Source: Cavia porcellus (taxonomy: Eukaryota > Chordata > Mammalia > Rodentia > Caviidae). From it: 64,000 nt of DNA. Shown here in pieces: positions 35,697-45,660 of the stretch. Location: NCBI RefSeq assembly GCF_034190915.1, contig NW_026947486.1, positions 28,183,344 to 28,247,343 of the forward strand. The letters run 5' to 3'. Position 1 is the stretch's first letter; each line of letters begins with the position of its first letter. A program made the translations under genes and the position numbers. The notes under the pieces are model-generated. The model saw only the letters and a program-made list of their open reading frames with translations. It did not search any database and was not told where the DNA came from.

Positions 35697-36181
35697 TGGT
35701 TGATTGATTGTGTCAACTTGAGACAGTTAGAAGCTAACTAAATGGGTTTAGCAATTCTATACCCAAGGATGTAGAAGACGACCCACCCTAGGGTGAGTTA
35801 TCACCTCGAGGTATAAAAGGAGAGGAGGAAGGACAAATCAATGCCATTCTTGGGAGAAGCTCCAGTCTTTGACTTTAGTTTGGACCTCGCCTGCTGGCTT
35901 CCAGTACAGACTCTTCAGCTTCCCAGCGTAGACTCTTCAGCTTTTCATCACAGAGCCTTCGGCCTTCTGTTGCGGACCCATCAGCCTGCTGGTGTGGACT
36001 TGCACAAGATACTAGGGTGAACTCCAGAGATCTTGGATTGAACCCTTCGGCCTCCAGTGCATAGACACCCTCTGCACGCTTCCTCATCGGACTCTGAGAC
36101 TGACTATTTGTAAGCCAATCTTGTTGTTTCTATATATTCCGGGTTATATCTGTTCTCTCTAGTAAAACCCTGACCAATACA
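35697..36181 (+). repeat. ERVL-type (MLT2/MT2-like) LTR
   Basis: It starts TGGTTGATTGATTGTGTCAA and ends CCCTGACCAATACA, features of ERVL LTRs, with ACCCACCCTAGGGTGAGTTA in the U3 region and a TATA box GGTATAAAAGG at 35811-35821. It is flanked by ACCTATCTAG (35687-35696) and ACCTATATAG (36182-36191). This 10-bp near-match is longer than the 5 bp expected for the class, so the exact target duplication is uncertain. Confidence 0.7.
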
Positions 36182-36505
36182 ACCTATATAGACTTTTGGT
36201 TCTTGTTTTTGATTATCAGTTCCTGAGCATCCCACATCAATTCCTTCAATGGGCCTCAGGTCTGGTCTAACCTCATCCTTGTCTATTGGTTGTGGTATGG
36301 TCTCCAAGGCATCACTATCATGAGACTGAGTATCAGCTTCTTGAGAGTTGAAATCAACTCCTTCTCTGGGTTTAGATCCATGATACAGCTGGACAGCACA
36401 CATTAGCACTCTGATAGGCCATTTAGCCTTTCCTAGAAATACATAAGCATACCCTCCACTCAGATCAGCACGGATTAGGTGTTTTTTATTGTCCGGTTTA
36501 AACAT
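36104..36505 (-). other. Open frame of 133 codons, function unknown
   Basis: A minus-strand frame starts MFKPDNKKHLIRADLSGGYA and contains a Ser/Asp/Pro-rich middle (SHDSDALETIPQPIDKDEVR). The composition is protein-like and the frame lies beside and partly inside the LTR at 35697-36181, so its end is LTR-derived. It could be a remnant of an ERV or host exon. I do not recognise it and would not call it a gene. Confidence 0.2.
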
Positions 36506-36636
36506 CTTTTCAGTGGACTCATTTTAGCCTTCAATTGATTGCATTACATTTCCATCTTTATTAGAATTTTAAAACTTTAAATAGTATATTCTGCCAAGTG
36601 AAATCTATTATGAGGTGAACTCCTTCTTTTGTTTTT

Positions 36637-37139
36637 TGTTGTACCACAAAAATGAGACCCTGAGATGTTGTCCAAAACACAGGGCAAGACATCTTTTAAC
36701 ATAAAAAAAGTGCTTTTTTAAGCTGGCACCAGCAACACAGTGCCGTTGGAGTTTTCAAAGCTGTGTAACTAGGTTAAAATTTTGTCAGGCTTATAAAGGG
36801 AGAAACCACAAAATTAAGGGGTGGGATGAGAATTAAGTTGAGGAAGACCTTTGTTCCCTTTTTGCTTGAGGACAGCGTTCTTAAGGGAATTTTTGATGCT
36901 GGTGGTCAATGAGTTCCCCCTTTATGGGAACTTGACAACTTATGGTTGGCTAATTCCAGGAACAACTGTCCTTTACAATGGGGGCAAAGGTTAGGACATA
37001 GTATAGGCAACTTGTGGGAGACTGATTCTGCAAACAAGTGTCCTTCACAAAGGGGGACAAAGGTTGACACAAAATACAAGGTTATCGGGGTAACCACGCA
37101 TACAGAACAGAATGGTGACATTTTTGTTAGTGCACAACA
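36637..37139 (-). repeat. Solo ERV LTR (related to the one at 43292)
   Basis: The ends form an inverted pair (TGTTGT at 36637, ACAACA ending 37139), and TTTTT lies on each side. On the minus strand it starts TGTTGTGCACTAACAAAAAT, with CATTCTGTTCTGTATGCGTG just inside; the LTR at 43292-43881 has the same TCTGTTCTGTATGCGT near its start. A polyadenylation-type end and GGGTCTCATTTTTGTGGTAC close to the other terminus fit an LTR R-U5. The class is uncertain. Confidence 0.65.
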
Positions 37140-37347
37140 TTTTTGTGAAAATTAAATTGCAAACACATTGAATCATTTTTAGGTCTGAGTATTATAAGGA
37201 ATTTTTGTGATAAGATACAAAGGAAAAATCAAAATCAACTGCATTTTGTATTTAGGCACTTTGGCCTCTCCTTTTAATATAGGGGGATGAAACTCCAAAC
37301 CCTGTATATAACTAGTATGAGTTTATGTTCTCTAAAATTGAAGAATG

Positions 37348-37930
37348 AATGTTAGGAACAGTGGAGGTTAAGAGCAGAATATATTTATTGAGAGAAACAA
37401 AGCTTCTGTCTGAGAGAGTAACAGAAAGTTTCCCAGGTAGGTTGCCAAAGACTCTGTCTTTTCTAGGGACTTTTATAGAGTAAAACCACAAGGTGAGATG
37501 GGTCCAAGATGGGGAAAACTTGGAACTCACAAGGCAGATTGGCATGAGGTGGGTAGAACTATGGTCAAACAATAAGATTAATTGTTAAGGTAAAATAGTT
37601 CAAATCAGGAACAAATGGGGAAATGAGTCACACAGCAAGAGGGCATGCTAAAAGAGCAGTGATTCTTTAGGGGGTTGAGATGGTAGCTCCTGGTTTACCA
37701 AGGTGATCTGTACATATTTAGAATATCAATCCATGATGTTTATACTTAGGGTGTGGTTACATTTATTTTGCCTTTTGTCTTGAGATCTGGCCCACATGAG
37801 GTGTTGGTGTTCTCCAAGGTCACAAGACATCTGGTCCTTTGTGTAGGTTGTCTGGAGGGCCTGAACCTGTCTGACTGCCTATAATATTTTTAACTTACTC
37901 AGCTGTCTGCAATACTCTGCTATTTGTGGT
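37348..37930 (-). repeat. Probable ERV LTR
   Basis: The plus strand starts TGTTAGGAACAGTGGAGG. On the minus strand there is a TATA-like TCTATAAAAGTCCC (plus-strand complement near 37468-37482) and an AATAAATATA about 80 nt downstream (complement near 37380-37390), the order expected of a promoter and polyadenylation signal in an LTR. The far boundary is not resolved. Confidence 0.45.
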
Positions 37931-38470
37931 TTCCCTCACAGGCTGTGACTTCAGTTTCCCCACCTTGAGGTGGTGCATTTGGCTGTAGGGAAATCCCAGG
38001 CCACTGTGGGGGTTGAAACTGGGGTGGTACTAGTGCCAGCATCTTGTAAACTTTTGATGCATAAAACATGTGTGCAGTTGATGAGTAAAAACAGAGGAAG
38101 CTTGGGCATGCCAGAGCCTTTTCCTGCCTTCCTGGCCTTTGACTGATTGAGTGCTGTGGTATCGCTGGAGGGCTTGCCACTGACCTGTTAGGCCCTGGTA
38201 GAGTTTGTTGCTCAGAATGTTGCAGGAAAATTCCTAATCCAAGCCAAGCCAAATTAAACTACACTAAAAAGCAGACTTTTTGCACCACAGAGATAAGAAT
38301 GCAGCATTTAATCTTTATATCAGGAAATGAATCTTTATGCCAATGGACTGCTGTGGTGAAAGTGCTGTAAGTCTGAAAGGACAATCATATGATAATGTCA
38401 ATAGGACAATCATATGATAATGTCAATTTTGTCAGAAGTGACAAAATTCAACACCCATTGATGATTAAAA
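37931..38470. other. Unassigned DNA with a perfect 25-bp tandem duplication
   Basis: No gene recognised. GGACAATCATATGATAATGT followed by CAATA occurs at 38379-38403 and is repeated directly at 38404-38428 with one terminal change. Confidence 0.4.
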
Positions 38471-38714
38471 TTCACAGTTAGCTATAGAGAAGGGAAGCTC
38501 TTCATGTTGATTAAAAAATATCTATAAAAACTGTTGCTGGTATCATATTTAACAGTGAGAGACTAGAAGATTTCCATGTAATACTAGGAATGACAAGGAT
38601 ATCTTGATACCACTCCTTTTTAACACTGCAGTGGAAGTCCTACATATTGCAATAAAACAAGAAAAAATGCATAAAGATTGGGAATTAAGAAATAAAACTG
38701 CTTTTGTTGATATT

Positions 38715-39040
38715 GAAAGGGTTTTGGCCCAGACAGGACACTGTAGCCAGGAAAGCCTCAACCAGAAGCAGGAAGCCCCTATCTCCCTCTCCCCTAGGAA
38801 TTTACCTGTGACGCCATCTTCCTGCCCCTGGGAATTTACCTATGGTGCCAAACCTAGGACCAGTGGGCTACCTGTGCATCCCTAATGCCCTGCTTAGGTT
38901 CCACCCCAAACCGAGGCTACTTACATACCCCCATGCCACGTGGGCGCCAGACAGATTGCTGGACGCCAGCAGTGGGAGGTGCTGGTCATCTCTCTCCGTG
39001 TCCTCAGAATAAAGGCTGCTTTTTGTTTTATACTTCTCAT
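38715..39040 (+). repeat. Possible ERV LTR fragment inside old L1
   Basis: This GC-richer block interrupts L1 sequence that resumes at about 39090. It has a 3' end like an R region (TCCTCAGAATAAAGGCTGCT then TTTTTGTTTTAT) and a short internal repeat (GGAATTTACCTGTG and GGAATTTACCTATG). A duplicated CATCTTTTGGAAATA follows at 39038-39052 and 39058-39072. Family not identified. Confidence 0.4.
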
Positions 39041-39396
39041 CTTTTGGAAATATTTTTCATCTTTTGGAAATAATCCTATCAGATATATTTCATGATCATT
39101 TATGTAGAAAACTGAGCAATCATAGGAAAGTTACAGGAGATAAAGTTAATGTACAAAAAGTCTATTCTTTGCCTACACAATAGCAATGAACAAATAGAAT
39201 CTGAAATTCGGAATATAGTACCATTTTTGTCACCAGCAAGTATATATATGAATAGTTCTAAGAAAATAGATATAACTTTTATATGAGCAAAACTGTAAAA
39301 TGCTCATAACTAAAAAACCAAGTAAATAAAAATATTTCACATTCATGGACAGGAAGATTCAATACTGTCAAGATATAATTTTCCTCCAAATTGATT

Positions 39397-39525
39397 TTAA
39401 AATTTATTTATTTATTTATTTATTTATTTATTTGGTCTTTTTATCGGTACCGGGGATCGAACTCGAACTCATGACTGCCTGCTTGCAAGGCAGGCACTTA
39501 TGCCACTGAGCTAAATCCCCAGCCC
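39397..39525 (-). repeat. ID-like tRNA-Ala-derived SINE
   Basis: The plus strand shows a (TTTA)n tail and then the reverse complement of the ID body: TTTATCGGTACCGGGGATCG, ATGACTGCCTGCTTGCAAGG, GAGCTAAATCCCCAGC. In the sense strand the anticodon arm reads CCTGCCTTGCAAGCAGG, a perfect stem with a TGC anticodon, as in tRNA-Ala. TGATTTTAAAATT and TGATATAAAAATT flank it as a possible target duplication. Confidence 0.9.
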
Positions 39526-39702
39526 TGATATAAAAATTGAACATGATCCTAATAAAAATTTTAGCAAGTTATTTTGAGACTATGAACAAATTGTGAAATA
39601 TTTTTGGACAAGCAATAGAGCAAGAAAAGTCAAAATAATACTGGGAGAAAACAAAGTTGAAAGACTCAGACTAAAATTAGTTGTCAAGAAAATGTAGTGT
39701 TG

Positions 39703-39826
39703 GTGCTGGAGATTTAGCTCAGCGGCATAAGCACCTGCCTTGCAAACAGGCAGTCGTGAGTTCGATCCCCGGTACCGATAAAAAAGAAAGAGACAGGAAA
39801 AAAAAAAAAAAAGAAAGAAAGAAAGA
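39703..39826 (+). repeat. ID-like tRNA-Ala-derived SINE, full length
   Basis: The body carries an RNA polymerase III A box TAGCTCAGCGG (39715-39725), a CTTGCAA anticodon loop, and a B box GTTCGATCC (39760-39768). The sequence ends GGTACCGATAAAAAAG, an A run and (GAAA)n. AAGAAAATGTAGTGTTG is duplicated perfectly at 39686-39702 and 39827-39843 (17 bp). It lies only about 180 bp from the oppositely oriented copy at 39397, both within the ancient L1. Confidence 0.95.
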
Positions 39827-40825
39827 AAGAAAATGTAGTGTTGATGAAACAATACACTAATAAGCAAAGATGATGAAATAAAAAGAATATTTTCTAAATA
39901 AATAGTGCTGAACCAAATATTCATATACTCATTACAAATACTAATTCAGAATGAATCCTGGATCTAAACATAAAATACAAAAATATAAAACTTCCAGAAG
40001 ATATCATAGAAGAAAATCTAGATGATCTTGGAACTGGCAACAAGTCTTTAAATACAACACCAAACCGTGATCCATGAAAGAAATAGTTAGCAAGTTAGAC
40101 TTCATTAAAATTAAAAATGCTAAACATTTATGCCCAGTGAAAAACACTTTGAAGACAATGAAGAAAGAAGGCTCTGGCTGGAAGAAAATACTTGCAAAAG
40201 ATATAATAGATAATGGATGAAATTCAAAATATACAAATTATTTTTTAATATTTAACAATAAGAAAATAATCTAATTTAAAAATAGACAAAAGACCTGAAC
40301 AGATACAACAAAGAGAAATACAGATAGCAAATAAGCACATGAAAAAATATCCCACACTAAATGCCACTAGAGAAATGTAAATTAAAACAATAAGGAACCA
40401 TTTCATAACTATTTACAATGGCCTAGGTCTGGTATGAAAACACAAAACAGTAATGAGTATATGAAGAACAGGACTCTCATTCATTGACGGTAAGAATATA
40501 TAATGGTACCGTCACGATGGAAGATAGTTTGGAAGTTTCTTATAAAATAAACACATTCTTACTGTATGATCCAGCAACACTAAAAGGATTTCATAATAGT
40601 TTGTGAAACTGCAAAAACTGCATATGGATGCTTGTTACAGTTTTGTTCTTAATTGTAAAAATTTGGAGGTAAATAAGATGACTTTTATGTGAGTGGATAA
40701 ACAAACTCTGGTACATCAAGACAATGGGATAATGTTCAGCACTAAAGATGAGCTATGAAGCAAAGAAAAGACACAGAAGAATTTAAATTCACATTGCTAA
40801 GTAAAAGAAGTCAATCTACTAGCCA

Positions 40826-40945
40826 AGCATGGTGGTACAAACCGATAATACTAATCATCAGAAGGCACAAGTAGGAGGATTGGGAGTTCAAGGCTGACCT
40901 GGACTGTCTAGCAACATCTTGATTTAAAAAAAAACAAACAGAACA
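40826..40945 (+). repeat. B1-like SINE
   Basis: AGCCAAGCATGGTGGTACAA, then AGTAGGAGGATTGGGAGTTC, AAGGCTGACCTGGACTGTCT, and an A-rich tail. This is the usual B1 order. It is inserted in the old L1 near its 3' end. Confidence 0.75.
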
Positions 40946-41380
40946 GGGTACCTACTCTATGATTTCAACTATATGACATTTTGGAAAATACAAAACTATG
41001 GAGATAGTAAAAGTATCACTGTTTGTCAAGGATAATGAGGAAGAAATGGATGAACAAGTACAACATGTAGGATTTTTAGGGCAATCAAAAGTTTATATGA
41101 TATGACAATGATGGATATGTGTCATTTTACATTTGTCAAAACTCAGAATGTAAAACACTAACAGGGAACTATGCACTATGGGTGATAATGATGAGTCAAG
41201 ACAGGCTCATTAATTGCAACAAACCTGCTCTTGTGGGGAATGTTGGAAATGGGGAGGATATAAATGTAGGGGGAAAAGCATATAGTATTCTGTGCTTTCT
41301 GTTTAATTTTGCTTTGAACCTAAAAGTGCTCTAAAAACCATAAGTGCTTTAAATAAATAAAGAGCACAAAATAACACATT

Positions 41381-41720
41381 TCATAACAATTTTTATTTAA
41401 AATGATGTTATATATAAAAGTTTTATATTGTAATTTGCATTTTTAAAGATGAAATACTGAAATGGGTTATTTGCACTCAGCTGACAAAAAAAATCAAATC
41501 AATAGGTGCTTTACCTGGTAAAGGAAGTTCCCTTCACACCATTGTGGCTGTAATTCTAAACTCATCAAATATTTGCATATCAAAAACCAGATGACTACCT
41601 GTAGCATCTTCTTAGATTAACATATCTTTTGTAATGGCTAAGTTTTGAACATCATTGCCAGAAGCCTGATCTGTACACAATTCAAAAACAAATTTTTATC
41701 TATCCTAGATGTGTTGTAGT
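41381..41720. other. Unassigned AT-rich DNA
   Basis: No recognised gene or repeat. Confidence 0.35.
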
Positions 41721-42200
41721 TATTCCTTTTCAATCATTTGGGACTGTCATCTTGGAAGTTTTATAAAACCCAAGGCAAATGTGGCTGGGGAGAAATCGAG
41801 GAAAGCACTCCCATCATTTGGTGGGGATGAGGCAGCCCTGCTAGAGGTTTTTCTGGAACTGATAGGCCTTCCACATCTGTTCTGAATTTACATCAAGTGG
41901 CTCAAGTGATATCACACTTTGGAGAGATAAAAGGTATTGTTGAAGGGATAGTTAGTATATGTGCTGCCCCTATAGACACAGCAACACAACTTTTAGCAAA
42001 ATGCCCCCTTCCCACCCAACAAATACAAGTAGCTTTGTTTTTACCCCCCTTCCTGATCATCTGAGTGACTAATTTGTCTCCAACTACTGGGGGTTTCAAG
42101 TTCAGTAACAGATTAGATATGATGAAAACTCTCCCTGTATTACCTCACATGTCTGGCTTCTTTTAGCACCAATTGCAAGGGAGACAGAGAAAACCACTCT
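41721..42200 (-). pseudogene. Possible ERV gag remnant (nucleocapsid-like)
   Basis: The minus-strand frame 42099-41902 contains GKNKATCICWVGRGHFAKSC, which resembles a retroviral zinc knuckle (C-x2-C-x4-H-x4-C) with the second cysteine displaced. After it the frame is Pro/Ile-rich, then ends at a TGA. The surrounding sequence has no other viral motif. A single motif is weak evidence, so this could be chance. Confidence 0.3.
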
Positions 42201-42560
42201 ACTGTGATGCAGGAAAATTTTTCTGAGCTTAAAAGGTGAGGATAGCTATTTGTGACTCAATCAAAAATATCAGGGTGTTGCAAAACAGAATTCACAGCAA
42301 AGCTCTCCTTTTGCGGGGAAGAGTTATCCTCAGTCTGTCATTCCTTATTCAACTGAGCAAGGTTACAAAACTTATTAAACTTTATAGAAGTTTCTGTTTT
42401 CTACCACCTCTTCCCTGCTTGGGACTTGATTTTAAAATATTGCTCCAAGCCAGTTTCCTTGTGGCTGTCACAACATGCCCACAGTCATCAAGGTATTTCC
42501 TAATCAAAATCCACAAGAAAAGTAAATACTGAAATCAAGCATACAACAAAAAATTCCATA
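42201..42560. other. Unassigned DNA
   Basis: No recognised gene or repeat. It may be further decayed ERV interior or LTR. Confidence 0.3.
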
Positions 42561-42575
42561 TATAGGGGTGTCTCT

Positions 42576-43040
42576 GCACCATCCTGAGCTCCAGAAGGGA
42601 GTTTAAAATCTTATCTAGCACCAGCAAGGGAACTTTAAGGCTTTCTGCCACACTGAACCAGCTCAGCAGGGCTTGGGCCTGTCTGCACCAACTTTCTGGT
42701 TTCCTGCCATGCTCAGCCAGCTCTGGGGAATTCAGCCTGCTTGCCTGTGCCCTGAACTCTTCAGATTGGGCACCCTAAACTCTGGAGACTGGGTGGCCTG
42801 GAATGAGTGGCTCCGCACCATCCCAAGCCCCTGGAGGGAGTTTAAGATCCTTGCTTCCACTGAGCAGAGAATTTGCAGCTTCCTGCCACCCTCAATTGGT
42901 TCAGCAGGGCTTGGCCCTGCTTGCGCCACCCCCAGTGATCCTCTCTCAATCCAGGGGAACTGAGTGGCTAGAGTCTCAGAAGCTCAGAGCATAGAAGAGG
43001 ATTTCCAACAGGCCCAGGGGAAGCCTTGGAATAATACTTG
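42576..43040 (+). promoter_or_regulatory. L1 #4 5' UTR monomers, ~239-bp units
   Basis: GCACCATCCTGAGCTCCAG at 42576 recurs as GCACCATCCCAAGCCCCTGG at 42815, a period of 239 bp. Both are followed by AGGGAGTTTAAAATC or its variant, and later by CAGCAGGGCTTGG. This is a third type of L1 promoter monomer in the window. A last partial unit joins to ORF1. Confidence 0.7.
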
Positions 43041-43291
43041 AAACATGGAAATATAGGAAAATGATAAAGCAAAAGACCAAAATACAATCTCAAGCCTCCA
43101 GCCCATTCCAAGAAACCTTAGGAGCTATGTACATAGAAGAAAACATAGGGCATAGACCTGAAACAATAGCAACTGAAATAAAGAAGAAACTCTGGGAAGC
43201 TTAAAAGGAATTCAAACTAGAAATAATCTTCCAGGTAAAAGAGGAAATGATAAAATAAATGAAAGAGATACTGAGCATATCTAAGGAAGAC

Positions 43292-43881
43292 TGTGATAGC
43301 TTGGACCCCAGAATAAAACCCAAGGAAGCAAGAAACTAAAATTTGAGGAGCAAAGGCTTTATTTTAGGCCAGGCCTGGCATCACAGTCTCCAGGAGCCAA
43401 TTTGGAGACTGTGTGCCTGACAGCTAAAAGTCAGGGCTTTTATCTTGTAAAAACCACAAACTGCTGCTGGTCTCACAATGCAAGGAGGGGGACCGGGATA
43501 GGAATGCAGGGCGATTACATGGGGAAGAGCAAAGTTCAGATAAGGGTTGGGCTAGGGAGCAAGTCTCCCTGCATACAAGCAAGTTTAGACTGGGCAAACA
43601 TCTGTTATTTGTAAAGGGCAACAATGGTTAACATATCAATTAGGTAAGATTTTACAATTTTTACAGAGGAGAGCATTTCTTAAAGAAAAGCACATTTTAT
43701 TACAGATAGCCGAATGAGGGGTAGGGGAAGGGGTTACCAGAAACTGAAACCTAAGGCTTTTATGGCCTTTCAGGAAATTGAAACTTAACCTAGATAGATA
43801 GGAAGGGGGAAGGGGAGGGGAGGAAGTAAGACGCATACAGAACAGAAAATGAGGCGCGATGTTTAAAACTAGGTTACAACA
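43292..43881 (-). repeat. Solo ERV LTR inserted in L1 #4 ORF1, copy 1
   Basis: The 590-bp LTR has TG...CA ends and lies between perfect 5-bp duplications AAGAC (43287-43291 and 43882-43886). On the minus strand it starts TGTTGTAACCTAGTTTTAAA. Near its other end are AATAAAGCC (complement near 43360-43368) and a polyadenylation-type context. ORF1 sequence continues directly across the insertion. Confidence 0.85.
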
Positions 43882-43998
43882 AAGACACAGTTAAAAAACT
43901 GGAGAAACTAAAAAAAAAAAAAAAGAATCCCTGGATGAACAATATAAGAAACAATATAAGAAACAAACAGAATACATGAAGCAGATGCACAGAGATAT

Positions 43999-44848
43999 TG
44001 TTAGACCGGTGTCGTGAGGAAGACTCCAAGGGCCTCGCTCTCATGTAAAAACAATGGGGTTTTTATTATTCCGTGTACACGGGGTCCTCCAAACAGGTGG
44101 AAATGGAGAACCCCTTACTCGAGCAGGGCTGTGCCTTTTAAGGCCTAAAACCTCAAAGCAAGCAAGCATTGTTACAGAAGCCAATCATAGCGATTAGAGC
44201 AGAGCTGATGGTGAGCTGTCCTTAAGGGATTGGGTTTTTTAGTGGGGCAAGGGAGTGTCTCCCTAGAAGGGGTGGCATTTCTTAGGAATGGGCTTTTGTC
44301 TCATGACTGAGAGATCTGCCTTAGGTTAAGACTGTTTGTCTTAACTGTTTAAGAACACTGGTTCCTGTGGGGGTGGAGCTGCACATAGTTTCGAAACTCG
44401 CGCACCACAAGGCCTCCTGAATAGAAAAGTCTAACAGCAATTAACAACCTCAATTACCCTACTTTAGCACCACAACTGTTCTATCTGTAGAGGGCAACAA
44501 TGGTCAGCATATCAATTAGGTAAGATTTCACAATTCTTTACAGAAGAGAGCATTGATTAACATATCAATCTTTTACCCAGGGGAAAAGGAAGACACACAT
44601 TTACAGTTACAGGTATTACTATGATACAAACGAAGCTATTTCTGTGAAGAATGTACAATCCAATACAATCTGATGCAATTAACACAATTTGTGATGGGGC
44701 TTCTGGATAGGGAAGACCCAGGATGTCAGGAGCCATCACCTCAGGCCTTTGTTCTATGGCCTCTAGGAAGCCAAAACTCAACCTAGTTGGACTTGAAGGG
44801 AGAAGGGGAGGGGAAGCAGCAGATGGAACGAGCTCTCCCGGTCCCTTC
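43999..44848 (-). repeat. Solo ERV LTR inserted in L1 #4 ORF1, copy 2
   Basis: The L1 ORF1 flank reads AGAGATAT before and ATATACAGG after, so the insertion has a 4- to 5-bp target duplication around ATAT. It starts TGTTAGACCGGTGTCGTGAG on the plus strand; on the minus strand this gives a class-II-like LTR end (CACGACACCGGTCTAACA) with AATAATAAAAACCCC about 60 nt upstream. Its minus-strand U3 shares long blocks with copy 1 (CATATCAATTAGGTAAGATT and neighbours), but its R-U5 does not. GTCTAACA at 44428-44435 is an inverted copy of the terminus, so two nested LTRs are also possible. Confidence 0.7.
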
Positions 44849-45000
44849 AATATACAGGAAATCAAAAATTCCATTGAAAGTTGTAAAAACCACCTCAATA
44901 AAAGTGAAGATAGAATTTCAGACCTCAAAGACCAGATTGCATCTAGTGAACAGGAAAGGAGAGATCTTTTTTTAAAAATTCCATATACATTTTTGACTCT

Positions 45001-45328
45001 TTAGAATGTGCTTCTCTCATGCCTAACAACTGGTAAAATGTCTTTCCCATTGGTTTATTGTAAGCCAAATTTCTTGTTGAAGTCTCTTAAGCCTGTTTGT
45101 TTCTTTGGCTTTTCTCAAGCCTAACTGTCTTTAGGTCTTTTTATTCTAGCCTTAATGTACTTGGTGCTGTATCCTTAAGTTTTACACTTGGTGATGTCAA
45201 TCTTATCTCACTCCAGTGAATATTTACCACTACCTATTCACTTCTCCCCCCTGTTGCATGCAACAGTGTCCCATCACTCTCTGATTCTTCTTACCTTAGT
45301 CTGCAGTCAGGCACCATATATAGCAATG
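45001..45328. other. Unassigned DNA
   Basis: No gene or repeat recognised between the L1 #4 breakpoint and the ERVK-like LTR. Confidence 0.3.
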
Positions 45329-45660
45329 ACTGCAGCTCTAGATGTTCCTAGGAGGCAGGACAGGATGGTGAGAGAATGAGGAAATCAAGAGACAAAAGCT
45401 GAGATCAGGTGGAGGCCTTAGTATCCTGAGGGAGAGAAGAAAATGGCCCCTCATTGAAAGGGCATTTATTTATACCTTTTAGCAACTTAATGTCACATGA
45501 TACCCTGTTGTCATACCAACCCACTGTTAAGATTGTCTTGGGGCTAGATGTTCTCTCAAGCCGCTTCTTCACATAAATTGCTCTGGGCATTTTTTGTTGT
45601 TAGTATGGTCATGCTCCAGTCTTTCATATATGGTCAGTTTCCAGCTTTGGTGGCTCCCAA
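45329..45660 (-). repeat. ERVK-like LTR, copy 2
   Basis: The sequence aligns along its length with 25922-26250 in the same orientation, from CTGCAGCTCTAGATGTTCC to CCAGCTTTGGTGGCTCCCAA. On the minus strand it begins TTGGGAGCCACCAAAGC, one step short of the expected TGTTGGGAGCC. TATA-like sequence is near 45472. Solo. Confidence 0.6.

Larger units (their letters stand above)
38475..41380 (+). mobile_element. Ancient L1 fragment (RT to 3' end)
   Basis: Plus-strand pieces correspond to L1 ORF2 in order: the RT palm (TACCACTCCTTTTTAACACT, then CAGTGGAAGTCCTACATATT) at 38600-38710, continuation (TGATCATTTATGTAGAAAAC) at 39095, and thumb sequence near 39160-39400. The C-terminal zone follows at 39940-40760 (ATGAAAAAATATCCCACACT; GAACAGGACTCTCATTCATT), then a 3' tail to about 41370 (AAATAAATAAAGAGC). 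It is much more diverged than the other L1s and resembles older mammalian L1s. It is split by an LTR-like block at 38715-39040 and by two ID SINEs. Confidence 0.7.
42561..45000 (+). mobile_element. L1 #4, 5' end and ORF1 only, split by two solo LTRs
   Basis: A 5' UTR with monomers (42576 to about 43045) leads into ORF1. The ORF1 ATG is near 43061 (ATGATAAAGCAAAAGACCAA). The ORF1 coding sequence then appears in three blocks: 43061-43291, 43882-43998 and 44849-44980. The blocks are separated by LTR insertions at 43292-43881 and 43999-44848. With the LTRs removed the blocks join into the coiled-coil part of ORF1. The L1 then stops abruptly near 44980 in the middle of ORF1, with no ORF2. Confidence 0.85.

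Noticed and set aside
39703..39775. Functional tRNA-Ala gene
   Set aside because: It keeps the A and B boxes, but the A-rich and GAAA tail plus the 17-bp target duplication show that it is a SINE copy.
42673..42994. 96- and 63-codon open frames
   Set aside because: They lie in the L1 #4 5' UTR monomers and have no protein motif.
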